DNA of 64,000 nt from Vulgatibacter incomptus (GCF_001263175.1 NZ_CP012332.1:1423501-1487500), one strand, 5' to 3'; positions 46,818 through 55,138 are shown, counted from the stretch's first letter. Numbers and translations: made by a program. Notes: generated by a model from the sequence alone, not told the origin.

Positions 46818-47014
46818 CCGACGCCTGACCGGATTTGCCAGAGCGGGCTTGGAGCCATGAGGGGCACGTTGCCAAGCCCGCAGACAGCGAGCAGCAGGCC
46901 AGACGGTTCCTCGACAGCGCCCTCGGCGGGGGGACGATGCGGCTGACGCGGTCGAGGCTCAAAGCTCGTTCCATAGAGCTGCACCCGATTCCGCGTCGGG
47001 TCGCCCTACCGACC
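46818..47014. other. Left flank of the island
   Basis: No gene was seen. The short open frames here are shadows or end in the direct repeat. Confidence 0.4.
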
Positions 47015-47126
47015 CGATGGCCGATTGGCCATGCGGATTGGCACCAACAGCCCGGTAGGCTGCTTCCGTTTGACCCGCAAGCCCTCGGGCCGTAGGGTGC
47101 CGCGCGATGGAACGCAAGGTCTTCGT
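47015..47126. repeat. Left direct repeat (attL-like) of the island
   Basis: Positions 47059-47126 are identical over 68 bp to 53208-53275. A further 15-bp block (47015-47029) matches 53164-53178 in the same register, with a diverged section between. The constant offset is 6149 bp. The repeat contains the miaB upstream region, its ATG and the first 20 coding bases. Confidence 0.9.
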
Positions 47127-47229
47127 CCGGATTTTTCTTGAGGACCGATGGGACCTCGCGCCCGCGATGAGTCGTAGAGGTCGGGACGGCGTGCGGCCGT
47201 GGACGCGCGCATTTGGGCTAGAGGACTAA
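47107..47229 (+). pseudogene. Truncated copy of the miaB 5' end
   Basis: The duplicated miaB start (MERKVFV) runs on for 33 unrelated residues (RIFLEDRWDLAPAM...) and stops at 47227. It has the same upstream sequence as the true miaB and so may be translated as a 40-residue stub. It is the scar of island insertion rather than a functional gene. Confidence 0.7.
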
Positions 47230-47440
47230 CCGAGCCAGAATGGGGACCGCCGCAGGCGGGGGCCTTTGTGCCTCACCCTGGGGGGCGGCAGGTCCTTCGC
47301 AGGGTAGGGGCTCCTCGATTCCCGAGAAACCCCAGGTGCCCCCGGCGCACGGGGGGGAACCGCACGCAGGACCCGCGATATGGGCGCTCGAAAATCTCGC
47401 CCAAAATTCTGGGGGCCTCTCTCATCGGGAGGGATTCCGG
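47230..47440. other. Left end of the island, no gene
   Basis: GC- and G-rich, with long runs of G and C. I saw no gene, integrase remnant or RNA. Confidence 0.4.
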
Positions 47441-48766
47441 TTAGCTGCCCCTCCGAACAACGACCTCAACTCCTTTGCCGCCCGCTAGCTTGATGAGGTC
47501 GGAAGCGACGGTGTGAATCCCAACTGCGCCGTCGCGCTCGGAGTCCCGAGAATCGCGTTCCGGTGGCGTCCTCACAAACGATAGGTTCGCCATGTCCATG
47601 CGCACCTCGTTCTGCTTGTCTTCGGGCAGGGGAGCCAGGAAGGGTTCCAACGCCGCGAGTTTGAGTGCGAGCTCCTCGTCGGCCCTCGCTCGCTTCTGCT
47701 CACGCGCTCCCTGCCGTCCCGCATACGCAGCGAGTAGGCCAAAAGTTATTGTGACGAGCGCTCGTGCAGCGACGGAAGGCCATGTGAACTCGGCGTGGAA
47801 GTAGCCGAAGAAGTTGAAGTACGACGCGGACGCGAATACGACCAAGAGGACTAGCGATCCAACCGTGGTCCCTTGCCACCTGCGTGCTGCTTTCGTCGCC
47901 GCTGTTGTGGCCTTCTGGTACCCGGCTGTTACGCCGAGAGTTCCGATGACGCCCACCAGCTTCTCGACGGCGTCCTTCTGCTTGTTCATCTCGGATTGGA
48001 GCTTCTCTGCCGCCGCGACAAACTCTTGTCTCAAGCTCCTCAAGAGGTCGTCTCGCTGTTGCTCGGCTTCGGTCCGTAGCTCGGCAAGCGCCTTCAGTTC
48101 CGCCTCCCTCTTGGTGCGGGATTCGACGTCCTCGGCCTCTACAGCCGATTTTCGAGTCGCCTGCTCGTTAGCGAAGGCCGTCCGGTGCTCCGCTTCCACC
48201 GTGGCAAATCGTTCCGTTTGCGAGGAAGCGAGCGCGGCAAGGTTCGCCTTCTGCGTCTCAACCTCCTGACGGTGTGCAGCCAACTCCTCCTCGAACTTGC
48301 CAGCGTCATCGCGCGCCCCAAGGAACTTCGGACGCAGTTCCGCAATGGCATCGGACGCCACTTGCCGCAAATGATCGACCGCATCCTTCGCCGCCAGAAA
48401 CTCCTCGGTAGATCCGGGGAGCGCGATCCCCGCCAGAGAAGTAAGGGCTTGATCGAAGTAGTTGTTGGCGTGGTCGAGGTCGGCGGCGCTTCTGGTGCTG
48501 GCGTACGCTAGAACGTGCCCTTTCGCGTAGTTGATCGCGTCCGCGACCCCGCTCAGGGGACCAGGAAGAAGAAAGTACGAATCGACGCCGGCTAGGCGCT
48601 TGCCTATTGAGGCATGGAGCGCCCTCACACGGTTGATTGCGAAGATGTCGGCTGCGTCTGAGTTGGACGTTCTCGCCTGTCCCTCTGCTTGATCTAGAAC
48701 TGGTCCAAAAGAAGCGAGCGCCTCCCAAACCGGTAGCTCTTTGCCGCGAACAACCCATTTGTCCAT
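47441..48766 (-). CDS. Coiled-coil protein with two C-terminal membrane helices
   Basis: A 441-residue protein. Residues 1-145 are helical. Residues about 145-285 form a long, charged coiled coil (EEELAAHRQEVETQKANLAAL, ESRTKREAELKALAELRTEA). Two hydrophobic segments follow (TTVGSLVLLVVFASASYFN and ARALVTITFGLLAAYAG), then a cytosolic tail of about 80 residues. No family was recognised. It is the last gene of the island's minus-strand series, 360 bp after the TIR gene. The architecture (sensor-like coiled coil plus membrane pair) is compatible with a membrane effector, but that is speculation. Confidence 0.75.
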   Translation of the reverse strand: MDKWVVRGKELPVWEALASFGPVLDQAEGQARTSNSDAADIFAINRVRALHASIGKRLAGVDSYFLLPGPLSGVADAINYAKGHVLAYASTRSAADLDHANNYFDQALTSLAGIALPGSTEEFLAAKDAVDHLRQVASDAIAELRPKFLGARDDAGKFEEELAAHRQEVETQKANLAALASSQTERFATVEAEHRTAFANEQATRKSAVEAEDVESRTKREAELKALAELRTEAEQQRDDLLRSLRQEFVAAAEKLQSEMNKQKDAVEKLVGVIGTLGVTAGYQKATTAATKAARRWQGTTVGSLVLLVVFASASYFNFFGYFHAEFTWPSVAARALVTITFGLLAAYAGRQGAREQKRARADEELALKLAALEPFLAPLPEDKQNEVRMDMANLSFVRTPPERDSRDSERDGAVGIHTVASDLIKLAGGKGVEVVVRRGS

Positions 48767-49126
48767 TGCGGGTTTACCCCCCTTCGTTGCTGAACAGGAT
48801 GAACGCAGTGCCCACCCCCAAACCCATCCTAGCCCGCCGACAGGGCTGTTGGGTTTTGGGTGGCCTGTTCCGGCGCCGCTAAGGAGTCGGCGACGCTGGA
48901 AGCGCTCCTAGACCTAGTTCGCAGCAGTGAACTGGCTTCCCCAGACCCTTCGGGCACAGCTGTCCCGGTGTTGGCCAGAGGTCGCTAGAGAGGCGACTAT
49001 TGCCCATAGCGGCCTCGGTCAAGCCCGGAGAGGTGCAGGGCCTCGGGTCCCCACGGCGGCCACCGAAAAGCGCCAACGGGCTTGCGGGATGCGTGCCGGA
49101 AGGTGCCCAAGCTCGGCTTGCTACCC
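48767..49126. other. Island intergenic region
   Basis: This is 360 bp without a credible gene. It should carry the promoter of the coiled-coil gene. No terminator with a U tract was found. Confidence 0.4.
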
Positions 49127-50191
49127 TTACTTACGCTTGGCCAACTCCAACTTAGGGGCGAGTTCGTCGTCTTCATCCATGACCAAGTCTTCCGAATCCC
49201 AGAAGAGGTACACGTTGAGCCGCGCTGGATGATCGTGCTTCTTCTCGTAGTCCCGGTGAAACTCGGCCGTGGCGTTCTTCAGCATTGTCGAAAGCTTCTT
49301 CATCGCGTCGAAAACGTCGCGATTCGCCTGGGTCCCTTTCGTCGGCGAGGCCACCCAAATTCGCTCAAAACTAGCACTGTAGGTGTATGTGGTTTCGAGC
49401 ATGCCCCGCAGTTCTGCGTCGATTGCCGCACTCTCCAAGTGGCCCTCAAGCACCAAGTCATGCCCGTTGGCGTCGTGCCGGAACGCGTAGCGGACCACAT
49501 CAGGCAACTCGGCGAGCCGCTCGCGCAGGGCCCCGACGAGGAGCGCGAACTCTTTCTTGTCCGACTCCAAGGTGCGCTTGGGTGATGGTGCGGCGGGGGT
49601 TGACGTGTTTCCGGAGGACTTCGTGGCCTGCTCGGGCGTGGCGCCCCTCGCCAAATGCGCATCCAGCCCTTTTTCGAACTTGGTGAGAGCGGCCGAGAAC
49701 GTGTTGAAGCCGTTGCGCTTCAGCCAATCCCCCCCACAACCATCCGGGCCAAACCTGTCGTAGAGCTCGCCCAGGTCTTTCGTGCTTGCGAGCGAGAGGC
49801 ACTGGATCCCGGCTAGGACTCCCGAGAGTTTTTCGAACTCCAGCGGAGGCACGATGACGGGAACCAGTCGTCCCTCCATCGCCCAGGCCGCTCCGAGCTC
49901 GGCTACGGCGAACGGCCTCTCCATGTACCTCGGCGTAACTAGGCAGACTACGACGCCGGCATCAACGAGAGCTGACCTAATGGCGGGATTGAAGTTGGCA
50001 CCACTGGGAACGGGCGAGGTTTCCGCCGAGGTGTTGAAGATCTCCGTCGCGGGAATGCCGAGCCCCCGTACGAGCAGCGTGTCGACGAAGTAGTTGACCA
50101 GCTCAGCGTCATCGCCCGCGTGACTAACGAAGACGTGTCGCGAGGGCGGGGTCATCTGCGGCTGGCGGTTCATTGCACCGGGCTGAGTCAT
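49127..50191 (-). CDS. TIR-domain protein
   Basis: A 354-residue protein. Residues 18-150 form a TIR domain: HVFVSHAGDDAELVNYFVDT (strand A and box 1), IFNTSAETSPVPSGANF (BB-loop region), VVVCLVTPRYMERPFAVAELG with a candidate catalytic Glu in the AELGAAW helix, and VPVIVPPLEFEKL. A linker and an unassigned C-terminal domain (residues 205-354; VVRYAFRHDANGHDLVLEGH, LNVYLFWDSEDL) follow. Bacterial TIR domains of defence systems degrade NAD+ or make cyclic-ADP-ribose signals. Its ATG overlaps the stop of the upstream gene by ATGA, so the two are translationally coupled. Confidence 0.88.
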   Translation of the reverse strand: MTQPGAMNRQPQMTPPSRHVFVSHAGDDAELVNYFVDTLLVRGLGIPATEIFNTSAETSPVPSGANFNPAIRSALVDAGVVVCLVTPRYMERPFAVAELGAAWAMEGRLVPVIVPPLEFEKLSGVLAGIQCLSLASTKDLGELYDRFGPDGCGGDWLKRNGFNTFSAALTKFEKGLDAHLARGATPEQATKSSGNTSTPAAPSPKRTLESDKKEFALLVGALRERLAELPDVVRYAFRHDANGHDLVLEGHLESAAIDAELRGMLETTYTYSASFERIWVASPTKGTQANRDVFDAMKKLSTMLKNATAEFHRDYEKKHDHPARLNVYLFWDSEDLVMDEDDELAPKLELAKRK

Positions 50192-51285
50192 GGGGAGATT
50201 GTACTAGCTCGCGCCTGAATCGACGGCATCAAAGAAGCTGCACCACCGAGCCTCTCGCCGGGCACTCGCGGCCATGCCAAGATGACCCCGAGAGAGTCAC
50301 AGAGGTCCTGCCTCTCCGGGTCATTCGGCTCCCGCTCGGTGACGAGATGGGCCAGAACGGACACGCCCGGTCGCGTCAGACGCTGCCTGTAACGAAGAAC
50401 CTTGCCGAGCCCAAGCCGGAGCTGGCGCTCCTCGTTCTCGGCGGTCAGCGATTTCACTTCGGCGACGCAGAGAGTCTCTTCGGCACGCCACAGCAGGTCG
50501 TAGGAGGGATCGTCCTTGGTCGGCGACGGCGGAGTGTAGCCACGAGAGGCCACTAGGTCCGCCAAGAGGCTCTGCGTCTTGGCGTGCCCCCTGTGGCCCC
50601 GCTCGATCGCCGCTGGGTCAATGGGGAAAGGGTCGATCTCCGGGACCGCCACAGCTTCGTCGGCGCGGAAGTACTCGCGGCCCGGCTCCGAAGGCTCGAC
50701 CGAGGCAAGAGCTGGAGCCGGCAACGGCCGCTTCGCTTGCCCCTGCATAGCCGCGGTGCTGAGCTTGGGGAACGCTGCAACAACCTCTGCAGGCATCTTG
50801 AACAAGTAGCCCTGCCCGCAGCGCACCCCATCACTCCGAACCTGGAACGGAAGGTAGAGGTTCACCTTGGCGTGCTTGGCTTTCACCTCGCTGTAAGCCG
50901 CCCTCAGTGCATCAACGTTCGCCCGCAGTTCGTCCAGGTGAAGCGGGTCAGGGAGTTCAAAGGCGCCGTGCAGTCCACAGAAGAATCCCGGCCGTGCGAA
51001 GGGGGCTTCCGCCCGACTCGCGGTTCCGCGTGCACCCCACACTGCCGCGGCTTCCCAGTGTCCGCCCTGGGCTACCGACCACGATTCGATCCGGTTGCGC
51101 TCAGTCGAGTAGTGGAAAACCGCGTCGCCCTCCTCGACCTCGCGCACGAGGGAGTAGCTCCAGTACGACCTTTCGCCCTTGCGGGTTTGAGGAGCGTGGA
51201 GGTCCGAGCCAATGTCGGAGCGGGCGGTCGCCTCCATCCAGAATCGCTGCGCAGGGTCAGCCACCCACCACCGGCTAAGTTTCAT
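50188..51285 (-). CDS. EVE/PUA-like domain plus PD-(D/E)XK nuclease-like protein
   Basis: A 365-residue protein with two parts. Residues 1-150 resemble EVE/PUA-type modified-base readers: WWVADPAQRFWMEATARSD, YWSYSLVREVEEGDAVFHYS and RIESWSVAQGGHWEAA, then VNLYLPFQV with GYLFKMPAEVVAAFP. Residues 225-330 look like a restriction-type nuclease fold: HAKTQSLLADLVASRGY, an Asp in SYDLLW, then the E-x-K motif CVAEVKSL and a helix with RQLRLGLGKVLRYRQRL. This pairing suggests type IV restriction of modified DNA. Both domain calls rest on pattern only. Stop and start overlap with the TIR gene. Confidence 0.7.
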   Translation of the reverse strand: MKLSRWWVADPAQRFWMEATARSDIGSDLHAPQTRKGERSYWSYSLVREVEEGDAVFHYSTERNRIESWSVAQGGHWEAAAVWGARGTASRAEAPFARPGFFCGLHGAFELPDPLHLDELRANVDALRAAYSEVKAKHAKVNLYLPFQVRSDGVRCGQGYLFKMPAEVVAAFPKLSTAAMQGQAKRPLPAPALASVEPSEPGREYFRADEAVAVPEIDPFPIDPAAIERGHRGHAKTQSLLADLVASRGYTPPSPTKDDPSYDLLWRAEETLCVAEVKSLTAENEERQLRLGLGKVLRYRQRLTRPGVSVLAHLVTEREPNDPERQDLCDSLGVILAWPRVPGERLGGAASLMPSIQARASTISP

Positions 51286-51401
51286 GGTCTAAACTGTAGC
51301 TCAATGAACGCAAGCGTGCGCGAGTACGGGCCCTTCAGTTCCGGAGGTTCAGGGTCGCGCATGGTGCCCACTTGCGGGCGGCGTGGCGCAAGTTATGTGC
51401 G
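51286..51401. other. Spacer upstream of the EVE-nuclease gene
   Basis: This 116-bp gap divides the island's minus-strand genes into two groups. It could hold a promoter for the nuclease-TIR pair. No clear motif was seen. Confidence 0.4.
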
Positions 51402-52091
51402 TCAATTGGCCAGCGCTGTGACGGCGCTGACGGCCGCAGCGAGGAAGCCAAGGACGGCACCCGCGAGCTTGAGCCAGAGGGGCCAGCCCGCTCCTCCCTC
51501 CGCGTTCGGGTCGATCTTCGTGACTCGGACGTAATTCCCATCTCCGGTGATGACGCGGTTTTGGTCGCCCGTGATGATGACGCTCGAGCCTACGTTCGCG
51601 CTGAGCTGCTCGGTTGCGACTGGCCGGACGAATTTCGCGCTGGCCTTGATCGCCCGGATCTCTGTCGAGGCCACCTGCTCCAGTACAACCACCATCGTGC
51701 TTTCGGACCGGTCTCGAGTTTCGAAGTAGCCCGGGAGCCGGTCGAGATACGCGTAGGATCCGATCACCGCCCGTTCGATCAGGCCTTCGAGCAGCGTGAC
51801 GGCCTCGCTCGCAAGGAACTGTGAGGTGGCAGGTTCTGGCACCGCCTCGGCCTTGAACTCCGCGACAACCGTTCGCACCAGCGTCTCCAAATGCCGATGG
51901 ATGGCGGTGGAGAAGATCGGGGAGTCGGCCGTCACCTTGGTGCCACTACGGGCCTGTTCTACGTGCAGCTTGCCGATGGCTTGCGATAGCGCCGCTCGCG
52001 TCACCACGAGGTGCTTGGCCCAGAGCGCCCGGAGGAGTTCGGCAGCTTCATTTGGAGACGCGTTCTCGGCGGCGCTGGTGGTCTTCGTCAC
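51402..52091 (-). CDS. Membrane-anchored protein with GDxNxVxGDGN motif
   Basis: A 229-residue protein. The helical body (residues 12-150; LLRALWAKHLVVTRAALSQA, FLASEAVTLLEGLIERAV) leads to a short beta segment, GSSVIITGDQNRVITGDGNYV. A C-terminal transmembrane helix ends the protein (WPLWLKLAGAVLGFLAAAVS). The G-D-x-N pair recalls small hairpin motifs found in some NTPase-linked conflict systems, but I cannot name the family. Its start overlaps the preceding 83-residue gene by 44 bp. Confidence 0.7.
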   Translation of the reverse strand: MTKTTSAAENASPNEAAELLRALWAKHLVVTRAALSQAIGKLHVEQARSGTKVTADSPIFSTAIHRHLETLVRTVVAEFKAEAVPEPATSQFLASEAVTLLEGLIERAVIGSYAYLDRLPGYFETRDRSESTMVVVLEQVASTEIRAIKASAKFVRPVATEQLSANVGSSVIITGDQNRVITGDGNYVRVTKIDPNAEGGAGWPLWLKLAGAVLGFLAAAVSAVTALAN

Positions 52092-52299
52092 GCCCCGAAG
52101 TCTGCCACATCGGCGATGTCCGTTCGACCAGCCGCCTGGAGAGCGTCAGGTAGACCGCCGGGAAGGTGCGGTGCGGCGGGTTCGCTTTGGCGACCGCCAA
52201 CCGAACCAAGAGGCCCCAGAGGCCCACGGCGGCTCCAGAGAGACCGGCACGCGCGAGGATCCCGAAGAGGGCCTCGGCGGCGGATGCGAAGGGGATCAT
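52048..52299 (-). CDS. Small membrane-associated protein
   Basis: An 83-residue protein with one long hydrophobic helix near the N-terminus (AAEALFGILARAGLSGAAVG, then LWGLLVRLAVAK) and a basic tail. Its ATG overlaps the stop of the HTH gene (ATGA at 52296-52299), which supports it as a real translated gene. The family was not recognised. Confidence 0.6.
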   Translation of the reverse strand: MIPFASAAEALFGILARAGLSGAAVGLWGLLVRLAVAKANPPHRTFPAVYLTLSRRLVERTSPMWQTSGRDEDHQRRRERVSK

Positions 52300-52569
52300 G
52301 ATGCCCTCCAGTGGGCGGCCTGGGTGTCGTCGTTGGAGGCCACTGCAGCACCAACGGCATCGGTGAGCATCGGGAAGTGCTTCCAGGTCTCGCCGCGGAT
52401 TGCTTGCCGCATGGGTCTCGACCGTGACCCCGTACTCTCGGGCGAGGCTGGAGATGGAAACGCCTGCCGCATAGCAGGAGCGGGCGTCAATGACCCCTGC
52501 GGTAGTGAGCTTGGACGGCGGGAACGTGTCTCCCCTCGCCGTTCGGCCCGCTTCCTCGCGATCCCTCAT
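52296..52569 (-). pseudogene. Small HTH protein, one frameshift
   Basis: The frame from ATG 52569 gives LTTAGVIDARSCYAAGVSIS and SLAREYGVTVET, the first two helices of a Hin-type helix-turn-helix. The expected continuation MRQAIRGETWKHFPM lies in the next frame and ends at 52296. Removing one base from the GGG at 52413-52415 (plus strand) joins them into about 90 residues. The gene is linked to its neighbours by ATGA overlaps on both sides, which supports an intact gene with an indel. Hin-like HTHs of this type occur in phage and mobile-element proteins. Confidence 0.65.
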
Positions 52570-53025
52570 GTTCTCAGCCTGGGTGCCAAGGACGATTTGG
52601 TCGGCACGAACGCAGCCGAGGTGCCCATTCCCGCAAAGATGAACGAATCACTGGCATGGGTGAGTGACGCGAGCTCGTTGCCAGAGGTGCGGCCTGCAGT
52701 GGCAAGCTCCCGGGTCAAAATCGTCCGCTCCCGTGCGCCGCAGGCAGGCACGAGGTCGTCCCAAAGCTGAAGGTTGTGGGTGAGGTCCCCGCGCGGGCCG
52801 AAGAGTGCCCGGAGGTTCTCAGGGATCTCCTCGGACGGGGGGCGAGGTGGTGCTGTACTTGGTGGGCCCGGCCGCCGTCGCCCTCACAGCGGCCTGGATC
52901 GCCAACCTCAGTTGCTTCGGCGCCGAGCTAACAGGTCCGTTCGAGGATGCGGACGGCCAAATTGGCGGTGATGCGACGTGCGCGAACGAGGCTTTGATGA
53001 CCAGATGGGAGCTTTGGGGATCCAT
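52566..53025 (-). pseudogene. Unknown island protein, one frameshift
   Basis: Two frames combine into one 152-residue protein: MDPQSSHLVIKASFAHVASP from 53025 through LAIQAAVRATAAGPTKYSTT, then SEEIPENLRALFGPRGDLTH, LQLWDDLVPACGARERTILT and a tail ending at 52566. They join when one base is removed from the G6 run at 52837-52842 (plus strand). Its stop overlaps the ATG of the HTH gene (ATGA). It is the first gene of the island's minus-strand chain. Family not recognised. Confidence 0.55.
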
Positions 53026-53163
53026 TTCGATCGCGTCGCGGAAGTCGGCCAGCTGTCCTTCCTCCGCATTCTTCCCGCGGAATGGCCGAGAAGACGAGAT
53101 CGTCTTAGTCCGACGTTCCTCGACGCTTGGCTTTCGAATCCGAGTTGGATCGTCCTAACGGCA
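53026..53163. promoter_or_regulatory. Right end of the island, probable promoter of the chain
   Basis: There is no gene here. It lies upstream of the first minus-strand island gene and upstream of the right direct repeat, so it probably holds divergent promoters. No consensus was clear. Confidence 0.35.
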
Positions 53164-53275
53164 CGATGGCCGATTGGCGACGCGGATCGCCTCTATGCGC
53201 TCGGTCAGCTGCTTCCGTTTGACCCGCAAGCCCTCGGGCCGTAGGGTGCCGCGCGATGGAACGCAAGGTCTTCGT
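53164..53275. repeat. Right direct repeat (attR-like) of the island
   Basis: The partner of 47015-47126, with 68 identical bases at 53208-53275. It supplies the upstream region, the start codon and the first 20 bases of the intact miaB gene. Confidence 0.9.
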
Positions 53276-54623
53276 ACATACCTTCGGCTGCCAGATGAAC
53301 GAGGCCGACTCCTCGCGGATGATCGAGTCCCTGGCGAAGTCCGGCTACGCCCAGACCCAGCAGGCGGACGACGCGGACCTGATCCTCCTCAACACCTGCG
53401 CCATCCGGGAGAAGAGCGAGCAGAAGCTCCTCTCCGCGCTCGGGCGGTACCGGCCGATGAAGCTCGCCCGCGGCGCGCGGATCGGCGTGGGCGGCTGCGT
53501 GGCCCAGCAGGAGAAGGATCGGCTGCTGAAGAAGGTGCCGTACCTGGACTTCGTCTTCGGGCCCGACCAGGTGGGCAACCTCCCCGAGATCCTCGATCGC
53601 GTGGAGAGCGAGAACGTTCGCCTGGCCGAGACGGCCTGGCTCGACTCGTCCACCTACGTCTTCCCCCGCGCCGACGCCGAGTTCGCCCGCGGCAAGACGA
53701 CTGCCTTCGTCTCGGCGATGAAGGGGTGCAACAACGTCTGCTCCTTCTGCGTGGTCCCTTACACCCGCGGCCGCGAGGTCTCGCGGGGCGTGGACGACCT
53801 TCTGGGTGAGGTGGCCGACCTGGCGGCGGTGGGCGTCCGTGAGATCACGCTCATCGGCCAGAACGTGAACTCCTACGAGGGTGGGGTGAGCTTCGCCGAG
53901 CTCCTCCGCCGCACCGCAAACGTGCCTGGTGTCGAGCGCGTGCGCTTTACGACCAGCCACCCGCACGACCTCTCGGACGAGCTGATCGCGCTTTTCGCCG
54001 AAGAGCCGAAGGTGATGCCACACTTCCACCTCCCGGTGCAGAGCGGCTCCGAGCCGGTGCTGAAGCGGATGCGGCGCGACTACACGATCGCCTGGTATCT
54101 GGACCGCCTCGAGAGGCTGCGGGCTGCGAGGCCCGGCATCGCGATCACCACCGACATCATCGTCGGCTTCCTCGGCGAGACCGACGAGGACTTCGAGCGG
54201 ACGATGGAGCTGGTGGAGAAGGTGCGCTACGAGAACGCCTTCTCGTTCATCTTCAGCCCAAGGCCGCACACCACGGCGATCCGCCACCTCCACGACTGGG
54301 GCGAGATCCCGAAGGAGGTCGCGACGGCGCGGCTGGTGCGGCTGCAGGCCCTGCTCCGCGAGCACTCCTGGTCCTACTATTCCGCGTGCGTCGGCAGCGA
54401 GGTCGAGGTGCTCGTGGAGGGGCCCAGCCGCTACGACCCCGAGAAGCGCTTCGGCCGCACTCCCGAGAACCGCGTCGTGAACTTCGAGGGCACCGCCGAG
54501 ACGGGCTCGCTCGTCCGCGTGCGGATCGAGGACGCGACGCCCAACGCCCTCTCGGGCGTCCAGGTGGGCTTCGAATCCCCCAGGGCGGTGAAGGCGCCGG
54601 TGCGGCTCGCGGTGGTGGGGTGA
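53256..54623 (+). CDS. miaB: tRNA-2-methylthio-N6-dimethylallyladenosine synthase
   Basis: A 455-residue radical-SAM methylthiotransferase that adds the 2-methylthio group to i6A37 of tRNA. The N-terminal MTTase domain has cysteines in TFGCQMNEADS, LNTCAIRE and GGCVAQQ. The radical-SAM cluster is KGCNNVCSFCVVPYTRG, and the TRAM domain is at the C-terminus (VGSEVEVLVEGPS). The ATG and first six codons lie inside the island's right repeat; the protein is complete. A VanZ-like gene follows 7 bp after the stop. Confidence 0.97.
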   Translation: MERKVFVHTFGCQMNEADSSRMIESLAKSGYAQTQQADDADLILLNTCAIREKSEQKLLSALGRYRPMKLARGARIGVGGCVAQQEKDRLLKKVPYLDFVFGPDQVGNLPEILDRVESENVRLAETAWLDSSTYVFPRADAEFARGKTTAFVSAMKGCNNVCSFCVVPYTRGREVSRGVDDLLGEVADLAAVGVREITLIGQNVNSYEGGVSFAELLRRTANVPGVERVRFTTSHPHDLSDELIALFAEEPKVMPHFHLPVQSGSEPVLKRMRRDYTIAWYLDRLERLRAARPGIAITTDIIVGFLGETDEDFERTMELVEKVRYENAFSFIFSPRPHTTAIRHLHDWGEIPKEVATARLVRLQALLREHSWSYYSACVGSEVEVLVEGPSRYDPEKRFGRTPENRVVNFEGTAETGSLVRVRIEDATPNALSGVQVGFESPRAVKAPVRLAVVG

Positions 54624-54630
54624 GGCATCC

Positions 54631-55107
54631 GTGAGCGCTAGGCCCCTTCATCGCTGGCTCCTGGCGCTCGCTCCGGTCGTGTTCTACGCCGGGTTGATCT
54701 TCTACTTCTCCGCGCAGACCACGCTCCCGAAGGTGGGCCTGCTCTCGATGCTCAAGCGCGCCTTCGAGGCCAGCTTGTTCAGTGGCTGGATCGGGTTCGA
54801 CAAGCTCGAGCACTTCACCGAATACGCCGGCTTCGGCTTCCTGATCGCCCGGGCGCTTCGGTTCGTCGGCCCGACGAGCATGAGCACCCTGCGGGGCTGG
54901 GGCGTGACGGTCGCCCTCGGCGCCGCCTTCGGGGTCAGCGACGAGATCCACCAGTACTTCGTCCCCGGCCGGGATTCGTCGATCTTCGACGTAGCCGCCG
55001 ACACCCTCGGCACCGCCTTCGGGGCGATGGTGTGGGTCGTCTTCGCCCGGTTGACGCGGCCGCTCATGGGGCGCTCGGCCCCGGGAAGCGGGCGCGCCGC
55101 CATCTGA
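54631..55107 (+). CDS. VanZ family membrane protein
   Basis: A 158-residue protein with four hydrophobic helices. The family landmarks are present: FYFSAQTTLP, DKLEHFTEYAGFGFLI and SDEIHQYFVPGRDSSIFDVA, with a final DTLGTAFGAMVW helix. VanZ contributes to teicoplanin resistance in its namesake cluster, but most homologues are of unknown function. GTG start at 54631, co-transcribed with miaB. Confidence 0.93.
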   Translation: MSARPLHRWLLALAPVVFYAGLIFYFSAQTTLPKVGLLSMLKRAFEASLFSGWIGFDKLEHFTEYAGFGFLIARALRFVGPTSMSTLRGWGVTVALGAAFGVSDEIHQYFVPGRDSSIFDVAADTLGTAFGAMVWVVFARLTRPLMGRSAPGSGRAAI

Positions 55108-55138
55108 CCGCTCGGCGTCCGTCCTCCCAAAAGCCACG

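Noticed and set aside
52819-53025. A stand-alone 68-residue protein
   Set aside because: It ends right after a G6 run and the continuation lies in the next frame, ending with an ATGA overlap into the HTH gene; better read as a split gene.
47441-53025. An integrase or transposase inside the island
   Set aside because: I looked for tyrosine and serine recombinase motifs and DDE transposases on both strands and found none; only a small Hin-like HTH is present.
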